From Methanobrevibacter ruminantium (lineage in GTDB: Archaea > Methanobacteriota > Methanobacteria > Methanobacteriales > Methanobacteriaceae), in the NCBI RefSeq assembly GCF_016294135.1, contig NZ_JAEDCO010000002.1, positions 1 through 64,000 of the forward strand: 64,000 nt of DNA. The letters are read 5' to 3'. A model generated the notes under the pieces. That model had not been told where the DNA came from and made no database searches. It saw nothing but the letters and a program-made list of their open reading frames with translations. The position numbers were made by a program, and so were the translations under genes. Numbering within the stretch: the first letter of the stretch is position 1; each line of letters begins with the position of its first letter. Positions 43,080-53,468 of this stretch are shown here, piece after piece.

Positions 43080-44118
43080 ATGAGTCAAAATAGAATGGAT
43101 TGATCTTGTAAGGGCAATATCTATTTTAACTGTTTTGTACATTCATGCAACTGATGGAATATATATCATATCATCTGATGCAATTATGAACTATACATTG
43201 TTTTCAAGGATATTTCAATTTGCATCCCTTTTCATTGGACGTATAGGAGTTCCATTCTTCCTGATGATTACAGGATACTTATTGCTTGACAGAACTTATG
43301 ATGATGAGAAAGTTCACAGATTCTGGACAAAGAATTGTAAAGGATTAATTATAGTAACCGTCATTTGGTCTGCAATTTATGCTGTAAGCATATTGTATGT
43401 ATCTCTTTTCAGTCCGGATGTCAATGCAATAGAAGCAGAAAACCTATTCTTTAGCCATATGTGGTATATGCCAATGATTATTGGAATGTATCTTTCATTG
43501 CCATTTGTAGCAAGCACTTTAAGCCATTACAAACCAAAAACAATTGAGCAAGCTACAATTGTCTTCTCACTTTTAGCATTCCTATTGCCATTCATCTCAT
43601 TGTTGTTTGACATGGAAGGAATCAGAAACATAAACATACAATTCTGTCTTGGTTTTAGTGGTGGAATCTATGGTATTTACATTATCTTAGGATGGCTAGT
43701 TAAAAAAGGACAATTCAAAAAGTATTCCAGCAATAAATTCAGATTGCTTGCGATTGTTTCATTTTTAATTTGCGTTCTGTTCCAATACTATGCATATATC
43801 AGAGGATATCCTTTCCTATTATGGTATGAATTCCCATTTATCCTAACTGGTTCACTTGCATTGTTTGAGTTATGTTCCAGAAGGAAAAAGGTCAGAGGAT
43901 TTAAAGGAGTTCAATTCCTATCCAAATAATCCTTTGCAGTGTTCTTAATACACAACCTGTTTAAAATTCCACTGCTTCCGCTGGTTATTTTCTTACCATT
44001 TACAGAACCGGTAAAAGCTATAATCCTTTGGATTTTATTGATAATATTCAGCTACGCGGCAGCTGCTATTATTTACAGAATCCCACAATACGGTAAATTT
44101 ATTTTATACATGAGATAA
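43080..44118 (+). pseudogene. Acyltransferase family 3 membrane protein, broken
   Basis: The pieces together make an integral membrane acyltransferase with about ten segments: WIDLVRAISILTVLYIHATDG, the typical start with the catalytic His, then RIGVPFFLMITGYLLLDR and a C-terminal FAVFLIHNLF. It would acetylate a surface glycan or lipid. The ATG at 43080 (behind GGAG) leads into MSQNR and then shifts frame between 43090 and 43096; a TAA at 43927-43929 interrupts the frame 63 codons before the natural end. Two lesions make a single sequencing error unlikely. Confidence 0.75.
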
Positions 44119-44248
44119 TAGAGATAATATTTATTATCTCATAAGTTTATTTTATTTTATTTTAAAAAAAAGACATTTTAATACTAATTTTATTTTTATT
44201 TTAAAAATTTAAAAAAAAAGATTATTTTTACAATATCACTTTAAAGAA

Positions 44249-45068
44249 TTATTCAAACTCTTTTTTAAGTTCTTTAAAAGCATCCCATGCCTCTGGAGAT
44301 TGGAACAATGGATAAATATGGAACATTCCTTCACCTACAATCAAGCGAGCATCTACACCATCCTCTTTTAGCTTTTCATGATATTTTAAAATGTCATTAT
44401 AGAATATTTCATTGTCTCCTGCAAAAGTAAGTGTTCTTGGCAAATCAGTATTGTCTCCAGAGAGGGCTTACTCTATAGTCATGAGTATCCAATTCTCCAG
44501 CCCATGATTTTCCTATTTCCCTAAGTCCAATTTCACCAAGAATTGGATCTGAATCATTATCATAAGGAGGATTGCTAAGTGCAATGTCAACCCATGGAGA
44601 ATATACAACTATATTATTTGGTTGAGGAAGATCTATTGCCTTTAAATACTGGCAGAATGACAATACAAATCCTCCCCCTGCAGAATCTCCCATTAAAGAA
44701 ATTGTTTGATCTTTTCCCATTTTTGAAATCGGGGATCCATATAAATCATCCATCAAGTCAAAGGTTTCATCACATGAATGCTTTGGAGCCAAAGGATAAA
44801 CTGGAGCGATTACATAAGCATCCAATTTTTTAGAAATGGCTAGACAGAATAAGTGATGCTGATAGTTGATCTCATTTATAAAAGCTCCTCCATGGATAAA
44901 AACAATCACTTTTTTAGCATTTTTATCTCCAAAAGTGAAAAGAGGAGTTCCTTTAAAATCTATGCTTTTAAAGATGCTTTTTGGAAACTTTTCATCAGCA
45001 TTTAACCTCTCTTTTAATAAATCATTTATTTTCTCTTGTGAGTCCATGAAATCTGATTTTGACATCAT
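44249..45068 (-). pseudogene. Alpha/beta hydrolase (HSL-type esterase), frameshifted
   Basis: Reading the two fragments together gives a hormone-sensitive-lipase-like esterase: oxyanion motif FIHGGAF near residue 55, nucleophile GDSAGGG near 125, the Asp in TFAGDNEIFYND and the His in GMFHIYPLF. The frame breaks at about 44455-44462 in CCTCTCTGG, where a CT unit seems to have been lost from a short CT run (SPL-S-GDN expected). Everything else is intact. It would otherwise be a cytoplasmic carboxylesterase. Confidence 0.75.
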
Positions 45069-45207
45069 TAAGATTTTCTCTTCAATTTTTGCAATAAATG
45101 ATTTTGATATGATTCATCTCATTAATAAAAAGAATAAAAAAGAAATTAATAATATTTATGTCAATAGATATATAAGTCAATATAGTAAATATTAAAAAAG
45201 CATAAAT

Positions 45208-46025
45208 ATGATTGGGAGCAAATCAATTATTGAAGCTAAAATGCCATTAAAAAGATTGAAATACACATTTGATTATTGCAGCGCAAATCCCATAGGTTTT
45301 TTAATTATCTTATTCTTAATCTGGTCTATAAATTTTATGAACAGCTATGCCGATGCACATACAATCAAATATAAGCTCATTTTTTATCCAATGGCATTTT
45401 TAGTGACTCTTTTTATGTATGGGTATGGGTTGGCAATTACAAAAGACACCATAAGAAATGGAGAGAAATTGCCTATAATAAAACTTAAGCAATGCACTGT
45501 TTTTGGTATAAAAGCGTCCATTATGATAACTCGCTATTCATTTATAGAAGGATTTCTATTATATGACCTTTCAACCAGATCCTATTTGCTGAATTTCACT
45601 TAAAATTTGCAGCATCCCATTTGATTGAAACATTGAAATGATATTATTGGCATAATCCTGTAAGCACAATTGAATTTATCATTGTAAGCATTATGATAAC
45701 ATATATAGTTGCATTCTTTTTGGAAATTTCACTTGCAAGACTTGCAGATGGTGGAAGATTGCTTGGTGCATTCAACATACTTTCCATTAAACGCTGCATC
45801 GATACAATAGGATGGAGACATTATACTGCAGATTACACTAAGATTATGCTTTCAATAACAATTTTGGCTTACCTCCAATATGGAATTGACATGTTTGGAT
45901 TCTTCAATTGGGTATTTGATTTAATCATTGATCTTATGATATTCGCCATCGAATTCGTTGGAATCGGTATGATTTATCAAGAGTATAAGATTAAAAAAGT
46001 TAAAAGGTTTATAGAAATTGATTAA
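45208..46025 (+). pseudogene. DUF4013 membrane protein, broken by two frameshifts
   Basis: Fragments in different frames give one DUF4013-like protein: LKYTFDYCSANPIGFLIILF at the start, YGYGLAITKDTIRNGEKLP, then (after a shift near 45560-45590) FAEFHLKFAASHLIETL, and (after another near 45630) a C-terminal half with LARLADGGRLLGAFN and DTIGWRHYTADY. DUF4013 proteins are multi-pass membrane proteins common in Methanobacteriales, of unknown function. Two frameshifts imply true decay. Confidence 0.65.
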
Positions 46026-46123
46026 AATAAGTAAAATTATTTGTAAAATTATTTGTAAATAATTTATAAAATAATTTAAAAAAAAGTTTGAAAAATAAAT
46101 AAGGTAAAAGCTAAAAGATAAGA

Positions 46124-46462
46124 TCATAATAACTTCAAATCACCAGTGATCTTATCCAAAACATCATCTTCATCAGGACCTAATCCTAAAACAGTCACTG
46201 TTGATTTAGGCAATTGGGTTCTTCCTGCATCAGTCACCAAATAATATGCTACACCATGGGCTCTAGCAAGCTCCCTTAAATTATAAAGATCATGCAATGA
46301 AGGTGCTTTTAAAACCACTTTTGCATAGGCCTCATTTTCCCATTTTCTGATTTTTGCCTTGTCAGCCTGTTTATATGCACCTATAGCAGCATGGCAACAT
46401 TGTGCAGCTATTTTTCCTTTTCCCATCTTGATGTCAGTTCTTACAATCATTACCTGTTTCAT
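46124..46462 (-). CDS. pth2: Peptidyl-tRNA hydrolase, archaeal type (Pth2)
   Basis: Releases peptidyl-tRNA that drops off ribosomes. The 112 residues match Pth2 throughout: MVIVRTDIKMGKGKIAAQ-like start with the catalytic region GKGKIAAQCCHAA (residues 15-27), VLKAPSLHDLYNL near 50 and TDAGRTQLPKSTVTVLGLGP near 78. Normal length, no odd features. It lies alone, upstream of the divergent ABCE1 gene. Confidence 0.94.
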   Translation of the reverse strand: MKQVMIVRTDIKMGKGKIAAQCCHAAIGAYKQADKAKIRKWENEAYAKVVLKAPSLHDLYNLRELARAHGVAYYLVTDAGRTQLPKSTVTVLGLGPDEDDVLDKITGDLKLL

Positions 46463-46707
46463 TTAAATCCCAGTAAAATTAATTAAGAAAATCATTTTCC
46501 TATTTTTTTATATATTATTTTTATATTAAACTCAAAATTATTTAAATTTAACCAAAAAACGACTAATAAATATTTAACAAATGGGAAACAAATGGAATTT
46601 AACAGTATTACACAAAATTATTATAAACTATTAAAAACAAATAATATTTATTATAAATTAATTAATCAAACTTATTATATTATTATTTTAGAGGAAACGG
46701 AGATAAA

Positions 46708-48483
46708 ATGAGTAGAATTTCTATTTTAGACAAGGACAAGTGCCAACCTAAAAAATGTAACTATGTATGTATGCACTATTGTCCTGGCGTACGTATGGAA
46801 GAAGATACAATTGTAATTGATGAAAAGAGTAAAAAGCCACTAATTTCAGAAGAATTATGTTCCGGATGCGGTATCTGTACCAACAGATGTCCATTTGGTG
46901 CAGTCAGTGTTATCAATTTACCAGAAGCTCTTGATGAGCCTATTCACCGTTACGGCCAAAATGCCTTTGAACTCTTTGGTTTACCTACCCTTAAGGATGG
47001 AACCGTTATTGGTTTGCTTGGTCAAAACGGTATTGGTAAGTCAACAATCATGAGGATATTGTCTGGAGAGCTTATCCCTAACCTTGGAAACTATGAAGAG
47101 GAAGCAAGTTGGGACAAAGTAATTGACTACTACAAAGGGTCAGCATTGCAAAACTACTTCAAATTGCTTCAAGCTGGTGAAATCAAGACAATCCATAAGC
47201 CACAAATGGTTGACCAGCTTTCCAAAGTCGTGAAAGGAAATGTAAAAACATTACTTACAAATGTGGATGAAAGAAACAAGTTAGATGAAATAGTAGATGA
47301 TTTAGACCTTAAGAATGTTCTTGAAAGAGATATGCAAAACTTAAGTGGTGGGGAACTTCAAAGAGTGGCAATAGCTGCTACAGTTCTTCGTGAAGGTGAT
47401 TTCTACTACTTCGACGAACCGACATCCTGGTTGGATGTACGTCAAAGATTGAATGCCGTTAAGGTAATCCGTTCCCTTGCTGAAGCAGGCAAATCCGTAC
47501 TTGTAATTGAGCACGACTTAGCTACCTTGGATGCTATGAGTGACAATGTGCATCTTCTTTACGGTGAACCTGGAGGATATGGTGTAGTAAGTGGAAATAA
47601 AGGTGTGAGAGTGGGAATAAATGCATACATCAATGGGTTCTTGCAAGAAGAGAATGTGAGAATTAGGAAACAGCCAATTGAATTCAGCATTCGTCCGCCA
47701 ACACCTGAAGATGATGGCGAAGTCCTAAGTGAATACAGCGACCTTAAGAAGGAATACGATGGATTCACACTTGAGGCAGAAGCAGGTAAGATTTACCATG
47801 ACGAGATTGTCACTGCATTCGGTTCAAACGGTATCGGTAAGACTACCTTTGCTAAGATATTAGCAGGAGTTGAAAAGGCAACTGAAGGAGACATCTTGGA
47901 AAAAGTGGATATTGCATACAAGCCACAATACATTGAATCTGACTTTGATGGAACCGCACAGGAATTCCTTTATGCAAATGCTCCAACATATGGCTCAAAC
48001 ATATTCAATAGTGAAATCGGAAGACCGCTTGCTCTCGATAACTTGCTTGACAAAAAGGTTAAGAAATTAAGTGGTGGAGAACTTCAAAGACTTGCACTTG
48101 CTGTAACATTATCACAAGATGCAGACATTTATCTTTTCGACGAACCTACTGCATTCTTGGATGTAGAGCAAAGGTTGATTGCAGCTAGAGTAATCAGAAA
48201 GATCATTGAAAGCAGAAATGCAGCATCATTGATCGTAGACCACGATATCGTATTTATTGACTACATTTCAGATAGGGCTATGGTATTCAGTGGAGAACCT
48301 GGACTCAATGGTATCGCTTCCAAGCCAGCAGACCTTAGAACAAGCATGAATCAGTTCTTAGGAGACTTGGACATTACCTTTAGAAGAGATAAGGAAACTA
48401 AACGTCCTAGAGTAAATAAATATGACTCTTACCTTGACAGAGAACAAAAAGAGCAAGGAGAGTATTACTACTTAAAAGACTAA
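46708..48483 (+). CDS. Ribosome recycling ATPase ABCE1 (Rli1/RNase L inhibitor homologue)
   Basis: Splits archaeal ribosomes after termination. The 591 residues contain an N-terminal pair of [4Fe-4S] motifs (KCQPKKCNYVCMHYCPG and CSGCGICTNRCPFGA), then twin ABC domains: Walker A GQNGIGKST near 107 and GSNGIGKTT near 376, signature LSGGELQR in both halves, Walker B FYYFDEPTSWLD and IYLFDEPTAFLD. A complete, normal-length family member. The ATG follows GGAGATAAA. Monocistronic or followed by an ABC exporter after 66 bases with its own ribosome binding site. Confidence 0.96.
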   Translation: MSRISILDKDKCQPKKCNYVCMHYCPGVRMEEDTIVIDEKSKKPLISEELCSGCGICTNRCPFGAVSVINLPEALDEPIHRYGQNAFELFGLPTLKDGTVIGLLGQNGIGKSTIMRILSGELIPNLGNYEEEASWDKVIDYYKGSALQNYFKLLQAGEIKTIHKPQMVDQLSKVVKGNVKTLLTNVDERNKLDEIVDDLDLKNVLERDMQNLSGGELQRVAIAATVLREGDFYYFDEPTSWLDVRQRLNAVKVIRSLAEAGKSVLVIEHDLATLDAMSDNVHLLYGEPGGYGVVSGNKGVRVGINAYINGFLQEENVRIRKQPIEFSIRPPTPEDDGEVLSEYSDLKKEYDGFTLEAEAGKIYHDEIVTAFGSNGIGKTTFAKILAGVEKATEGDILEKVDIAYKPQYIESDFDGTAQEFLYANAPTYGSNIFNSEIGRPLALDNLLDKKVKKLSGGELQRLALAVTLSQDADIYLFDEPTAFLDVEQRLIAARVIRKIIESRNAASLIVDHDIVFIDYISDRAMVFSGEPGLNGIASKPADLRTSMNQFLGDLDITFRRDKETKRPRVNKYDSYLDREQKEQGEYYYLKD

Positions 48484-48549
48484 AAAACTATAGTGCAAAA
48501 ATAATTTTTAAAAATGAAATTTCATTAACTTGGCAAGTGGTGATTTTTT

Positions 48550-49422
48550 ATGAATGGCATTGTTTCCATAGAAAATATATCAAAAAAATTTGATAAGAAT
48601 TATGTTTTAAATGGAGTTACAATCAACATTCCGAAAGGCTCAATCTGCGGTCTTGTTGGACCAAATGGTGCAGGGAAAACAACACTTCTAAGAATTATCA
48701 CATCACTGCAAAAAGCAGATTCTGGCCAAGTTAATGTTAATGCTAATGTCTTTAGCGGGCTGATTGAAGAGCCCGCCTTATTTTATGAACTTAATGCAAG
48801 CCAAAACATTACACAACAATTAATTTTATATGGGCTTGAAGATGAATTCAATCCAAAGGATTTCCTTGAATATGTTGGACTTGAAGATACAAAAAATAAA
48901 AAAGTGAAGCATTTTTCACTAGGAATGAAACAAAAGCTTGCAATTGCAATGATGCTTGTTGGAAATCCAGAATTGATCATTTTAGATGAACCTATGAATG
49001 GATTGGATCCAAAAGGAATCATTAGCCTTAGAAATCTGATTTTAAAATTAAATGAGGAAGGAGTGACTTTCTTAATTTCAAGCCATCTTCTTTATGAACT
49101 TGAAAAAATAGCTACTGATTTTATTTTTATTAACCATGGCGAAATCATATCCGAAATGACAAGTGAGGAATTCTCAAATGCCAATAAAGGACATATCCAA
49201 TTGGAAGTTAATGATAAAGATTCATTTGAAAATGCAATGAATGATTTGAAAATCTCATATGTGGAAGCAGATAATTTAAAAATGAATATCTTTTCCAATT
49301 ATACAATTACTGACTTGATAATCAAACTCAATGACTATGGTTGCATTGTTACAAAATGCTTTAATGTTGAAACTAGTTTAGAGGAATTTTTTATAAGGTT
49401 GATGGATGAAAATGACAAATAA
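48550..49422 (+). CDS. ABC transporter ATP-binding protein (BcrA/CcmA-like)
   Basis: A 290-residue ATPase: Walker A GPNGAGKTTL near residue 38, signature FSLGMKQKLAIAM near 120, Walker B LIILDEPMNGLDP near 141, switch His in SSHLLYELE, and a C-terminal regulatory extension of about 90 residues. It forms an exporter with the membrane protein encoded next (17-base overlap). Drug, lantibiotic or lipid export are the usual roles; the substrate cannot be told. Start ATG after GGTGATTTTTT. Confidence 0.9.
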   Translation: MNGIVSIENISKKFDKNYVLNGVTINIPKGSICGLVGPNGAGKTTLLRIITSLQKADSGQVNVNANVFSGLIEEPALFYELNASQNITQQLILYGLEDEFNPKDFLEYVGLEDTKNKKVKHFSLGMKQKLAIAMMLVGNPELIILDEPMNGLDPKGIISLRNLILKLNEEGVTFLISSHLLYELEKIATDFIFINHGEIISEMTSEEFSNANKGHIQLEVNDKDSFENAMNDLKISYVEADNLKMNIFSNYTITDLIIKLNDYGCIVTKCFNVETSLEEFFIRLMDENDK

Positions 49423-50146
49423 AATTCTTAAAGCTGAATTGTACAAGATTTTTCATGAAAAATGGTTATATCTAGCTTGTTTTTTCATGATAATATTCTC
49501 AATCGGATTTATTCTCATGCAGAAGACAGCAATGTCATATACTGTTGGAATAAACAGGGTTGTCTTTTTGCCTATGGTAATGTATGGAATTGTAATTTCA
49601 GTATTAATCAGCCTATTTGTATCTGAAGAATTTGATGATGGGTTCATCAAAAACAAGATCATTTCCAATAATAACCGTAGAGAAATATATCTTACAGGAT
49701 TGCTATCAAATTTAATTGCATCAGTAATAGTTTATCTTATTACTGCTTTATTCACTTTGATTGTTTCCTATTTCCTATTTTCAATCAATATCTCCATTTT
49801 GGATTATGTTTTATATTTCATATTTGGAATTTTCATAATGCTTGTGTTCGTAGGAATATTCTATTTGGTCTCAATAGTTGTTGGGAAAAAATCAAAGGCA
49901 ATCATCATAAATATGGGATTAGCATTCATACTGTTGATTGCAGCTTTGATCATGAATGGAATGTTAATGACTGATAATAATCTCTTAATTCAATTCCTAT
50001 TTGATATAAATCCCTATGGACAAACAGCCCAATTAACTTCAATGAACCGCTTAGATATGAGGGAATCTATAAAAATTGATGCATTTCTCTTTATCATATT
50101 TACCATATTTGGAATTAAATACTTTAATAAAAAAGATATTAATTAA
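49406..50146 (+). CDS. ABC-2 type transporter permease
   Basis: A 246-residue membrane protein with six hydrophobic segments, starting with the short amphipathic lead ILKAELYKIFHEKWLYLACFF and a conserved VSEEFDDGFIKNKI stretch near residue 72 in the first cytoplasmic loop, as in ABC-2 permeases of the BcrB/NatB sort. It overlaps the ATPase gene and must be translated with it. T-rich sequence after the stop (50153-50175) should terminate the operon. Confidence 0.8.
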   Translation: MKMTNKILKAELYKIFHEKWLYLACFFMIIFSIGFILMQKTAMSYTVGINRVVFLPMVMYGIVISVLISLFVSEEFDDGFIKNKIISNNNRREIYLTGLLSNLIASVIVYLITALFTLIVSYFLFSINISILDYVLYFIFGIFIMLVFVGIFYLVSIVVGKKSKAIIINMGLAFILLIAALIMNGMLMTDNNLLIQFLFDINPYGQTAQLTSMNRLDMRESIKIDAFLFIIFTIFGIKYFNKKDIN

Positions 50147-50339
50147 TATTTAATATTTTTTTAACTTTTTTAAAAGTTTTATAACATACGAATTATATTA
50201 CATGAAATTACATGAAAAATATAAAGAATAGTTTAAAATTGCTTAAATAAAAAAATAAGAGAAAATAAACAATGAAAAAAATTATAAAAAATTAATAAGA
50301 ATTAATAAAAAAAGAAAATGAAACTAAATAAAAAAATAA

Positions 50340-51500
50340 TTATTTAGTTCTTAAAGCTTCAACAGCAAGCACAAATTCACGAGCAAATACCTTGACTTTT
50401 TCTGGGTCGATTGAATAGCTTACTCTTAAGTAGTTATGACCAAAGGTATTGCTGGTATAAGAACCTTGTCTGGTGAACACCTTTTTCTCAATCAAATAGG
50501 AAGACATGTCTTCAGGATCGATTCCTGCACCGGATAAGTCAATTCCCATCATATTTGCACTTGATGGATAGACTGGCAAGAAGACTCCTTCACATTGGTC
50601 AACCGCTTCCTTGATAATCTTTTGATTTTCAAAAGTGGTATCTCTAACCCTATCAATCCATTCTGGTTTGGATTTCAAGGCAGCAAGTGCACCAGCTTGT
50701 GCAATCATATTTGTACCTACATCGTTAATGATAATGCTTTTTACTACATCAATCACTTCTTCGCTTGAAATGATAGCTCCTAATCTTAAACCTGCCATAC
50801 CAAATATCTTGGAGAAACTGTAACAGGTTATAGTGTTGTTTGGAGCATATTTAGCACAAAGAGTGTGGTTGTAAGCGAAGTCTCTATAAGTTACATCATG
50901 CAAGAGGAAAATGTCATTTTCAATAGCTATTTCTGCAAATTCCTTGATTTCCTCTTCAGTGTAAGAGCTTCCAAGTGGGTTTAATGGATCGATTAAGAGA
51001 ATGACCCTAGTGTTCTCATCCATATTTTCCCTTACTAATTTTGGAGTTAACTTATAGTTGTTTTCTTCACTGTAGATCTTTACTTGTCTTACCTCTGCAG
51101 CAAATCTGCTTGCAAAGTTATCAATAATGAGATATCCTGGATCTGGTGTGATAACATTGTCCTCCGGAGATAAAACCGCATTCATGGCTAAGTATAATGA
51201 TTCGGTTGCACCGGCGTTAACATATATACTTAAGTCTTCCAATTCCAAATCTTTCAAAATCAAAGATTGCAGTTCTGTAAAACCTTCTGGAGGTGGGTAC
51301 TTGCAGTATTCGTCACTTCCAATGCAGTCAATCATTGCCTTGTGTACATCCTCATTGTGACCAATATGCAATTCATTTGTATTCTGACCCATCCAAATCA
51401 TTTCTTTATCCTTAAAAACAGCTTCAAAAAAGTGGTTTGCAGATTCATAACCATCTGGAATAATCTTAGCTGCTTTTGCATATTTCTTCTTTTGGATCAT
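50340..51500 (-). CDS. Class I/II pyridoxal-phosphate aminotransferase
   Basis: A 386-residue fold-type I enzyme. It shows NAGATESLYLAMNAVL near residue 95, the PLP-phosphate region DPLNPLGSSYTEEEI near 172, HDVTYRDFAYN near 203 with the PLP-binding Asp and Tyr, the Schiff-base lysine in SFSKIFGMAGLRLG near 230, and the carboxylate-binding Arg in YLRVSYS near 365. It is nearest to aspartate/histidinol-phosphate aminotransferase-like enzymes; the DPLNPLGS variation from the usual NPNNPTG leaves the substrate open. Start ATG after GTGATAAG. Monocistronic. Confidence 0.8.
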   Translation of the reverse strand: MIQKKKYAKAAKIIPDGYESANHFFEAVFKDKEMIWMGQNTNELHIGHNEDVHKAMIDCIGSDEYCKYPPPEGFTELQSLILKDLELEDLSIYVNAGATESLYLAMNAVLSPEDNVITPDPGYLIIDNFASRFAAEVRQVKIYSEENNYKLTPKLVRENMDENTRVILLIDPLNPLGSSYTEEEIKEFAEIAIENDIFLLHDVTYRDFAYNHTLCAKYAPNNTITCYSFSKIFGMAGLRLGAIISSEEVIDVVKSIIINDVGTNMIAQAGALAALKSKPEWIDRVRDTTFENQKIIKEAVDQCEGVFLPVYPSSANMMGIDLSGAGIDPEDMSSYLIEKKVFTRQGSYTSNTFGHNYLRVSYSIDPEKVKVFAREFVLAVEALRTK

Positions 51501-51826
51501 CTTATCACAAATCCTATATCTTAATTAAAAATCTAAAAATAATTTTAATAAATATAATTTAATAGTGTCAGTTTTTAAAAAAAAAAATCAAACTGAATAT
51601 GTTTTCAAATAAACATACAACATTATAGTATCTATTAAAAGTAACATATAAAATTATTTATAAAAATAAGAAAAAATAACTTAGATTTTTAAAAAATGAT
51701 TAATAATTAATAAATGAAATAAAAAAAGTAATAAAGAAAGACAATAGGTAAAAGGATAAAAAAATCAAAAAAGTAAAAAAAAAATAAAGAATGAAAAGAA
51801 TAAAGAGAATAAAAAAAGGAACTAAA
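51501..51826. other. AT-rich spacer with radB terminator
   Basis: The part next to radB (51718-51822) is almost pure purine on the plus strand, so the RNA made from radB ends in a long pyrimidine, T-rich run that should terminate transcription. I see no gene in the rest. Confidence 0.45.
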
Positions 51827-52525
51827 TTATTCAATTCCATTGTTAGTTATCAAGAAGTGAACAGCCAATCCTTCTCTTTTTGATTTATGCCTTTTTAAAA
51901 GAGCTATTCTTTGATTGGTTCCTTCTTCACGCTTGAGTTCAATGATGATTTTGCTTCTGTATTGAATGATTGTTCCACCAACAGGAGAGAAATCCTCTTC
52001 ACTTTCCTCATCAAATGAGGCATAGATTTGATTTGTAACAAGAACAGCAAGATCATGATTGATTGCAAGTGCAGAAAGCATTTGCATCTGTTTTCCTAAA
52101 AGGTGAGATTTTGTGCTGTCATCTTCAACCCTAAACAATGCAACAGCAGAGTCCAATATTATGAGTTCAACATCTGCACTATTGGAAGATATCCAAGATT
52201 CAATAAGACCAAGATCCCCTTCCTGCTCCTTAAATGAAGTAGGTTCGAATACAATGATATTCTTTGCAACGGTATCGAAATCCTCTCCAGAAATTTGTCT
52301 AATCCTATCAACTGATATTCCACCTTCAGTATCAATGTAAACCACTTTTTTTCCTCTTTTGGCTACACCAATAGCTATATTTAGACAAATATTGGTTTTA
52401 CCTACACCTGGAGGACCGTATACCTGTGTAATTGTCCTTTTTTCAATTCCTCCATCCAACAATTCATCTAAAGGAGAGTTAGTGGAAATCTTTTCCTGAC
52501 TTGTCATGTTAGATAATATTTTCAT
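51827..52525 (-). CDS. radB: DNA repair and recombination protein RadB
   Basis: A RecA/RadA paralogue of 232 residues lacking RadA's N-terminal DNA-binding domain. Walker A GPPGVGKTNICLN is near residue 38 and Walker B ELIILDSAVALFR near 120; the L2-like region VGGTIIQYRSKIIIEL follows. In euryarchaea RadB modulates recombination, assisting RadA. Start ATG after a GGGAAAGAA stretch. It is monocistronic. Confidence 0.9.
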   Translation of the reverse strand: MKILSNMTSQEKISTNSPLDELLDGGIEKRTITQVYGPPGVGKTNICLNIAIGVAKRGKKVVYIDTEGGISVDRIRQISGEDFDTVAKNIIVFEPTSFKEQEGDLGLIESWISSNSADVELIILDSAVALFRVEDDSTKSHLLGKQMQMLSALAINHDLAVLVTNQIYASFDEESEEDFSPVGGTIIQYRSKIIIELKREEGTNQRIALLKRHKSKREGLAVHFLITNNGIE

Positions 52526-52724
52526 TTCTTTCCCTTCAAATAATAAAATAATTTTATAATTTTTATATTTTAATAATTTTAATAATGATCAAATTAAAAT
52601 TTTAATCTGTAAACATAATATTTAATTAGATATATTTAAAGTTAATTTTTTTATAGATTCCAATCAACAGATTAAATCAAATATTATAATAAACTTGTAA
52701 AAATGATTAATAGAGATAATTTTC

Positions 52725-53357
52725 CTAAATCAGTTTCTCCAAATCCTCTTTTAAGGAATCCATATCATTGGAATCGAATCCGTTTCTAACTAAAGTGGGC
52801 TTGGATGCACTTAAGTCTATTACAGTGGATGGCTTTGCAGCACCTAAATCACCAACATCTATAACCAAATCAATATCATTTCCAATCTGCTTTAGAATAT
52901 CCTGAGGATTTGATAAAGTGCATTCATTTGTAATGTTTGCACTTGTGGTTGTTATTGGAAACAAGCTTGCAAGCAATCGGGCTATCTTATAATCCGGAAT
53001 TCTCACTCCAACTTTAGCGCTTGCACTGACATAGGGAGAAACTATCTTTTTCTTGTTTAAAATAAATGTAAATGGCCCAGGAAGCCACTTATTGACAATA
53101 GCTCTTGAATTTTTATTTAAGTCTGCAATCAGTTCCAAGCTATTTGCATCTTGAACCAACACAGACAATGGCTTTGATGAATCTCTTTTTTTAATTTCAT
53201 AGATTTTCTTAACTGCATCGTTATTGAAAATATTTGCTCCAAGTCCATAAACGGTATCTGTAGGATAGAGAATGATACCTCCATCTGCCATTATATCAAT
53301 GGCTTCACCGATTAGGTCCATGTCTGGATTTTCAGGACTTATTTTAAATATTTTCAT
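52725..53357 (-). CDS. L-threonylcarbamoyladenylate synthase (Sua5/YrdC family)
   Basis: Makes threonylcarbamoyl-AMP for the t6A37 modification of ANN-decoding tRNAs. The 210 residues form a single YrdC domain: GGIILYPTDTVYGLGAN near residue 27, the KRDSSKPLSVLV nucleotide-binding stretch near 58, LPGPFTFILNKK near 92 and TTTSANITNE near 138. It lacks the Sua5 C-terminal domain, so it is the short YrdC-like form. Monocistronic and divergent from the lipid synthase gene. Confidence 0.88.
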   Translation of the reverse strand: MKIFKISPENPDMDLIGEAIDIMADGGIILYPTDTVYGLGANIFNNDAVKKIYEIKKRDSSKPLSVLVQDANSLELIADLNKNSRAIVNKWLPGPFTFILNKKKIVSPYVSASAKVGVRIPDYKIARLLASLFPITTTSANITNECTLSNPQDILKQIGNDIDLVIDVGDLGAAKPSTVIDLSASKPTLVRNGFDSNDMDSLKEDLEKLI

Positions 53358-53468
53358 AAATTCACCAAATAGATTGAATATAATTTTGATTAATTTTTTA
53401 ACTTCAATTTTAAACTTTACTAAGATAATCTAATTAAATATATATTAGTTAATCAATATAATAAAATT

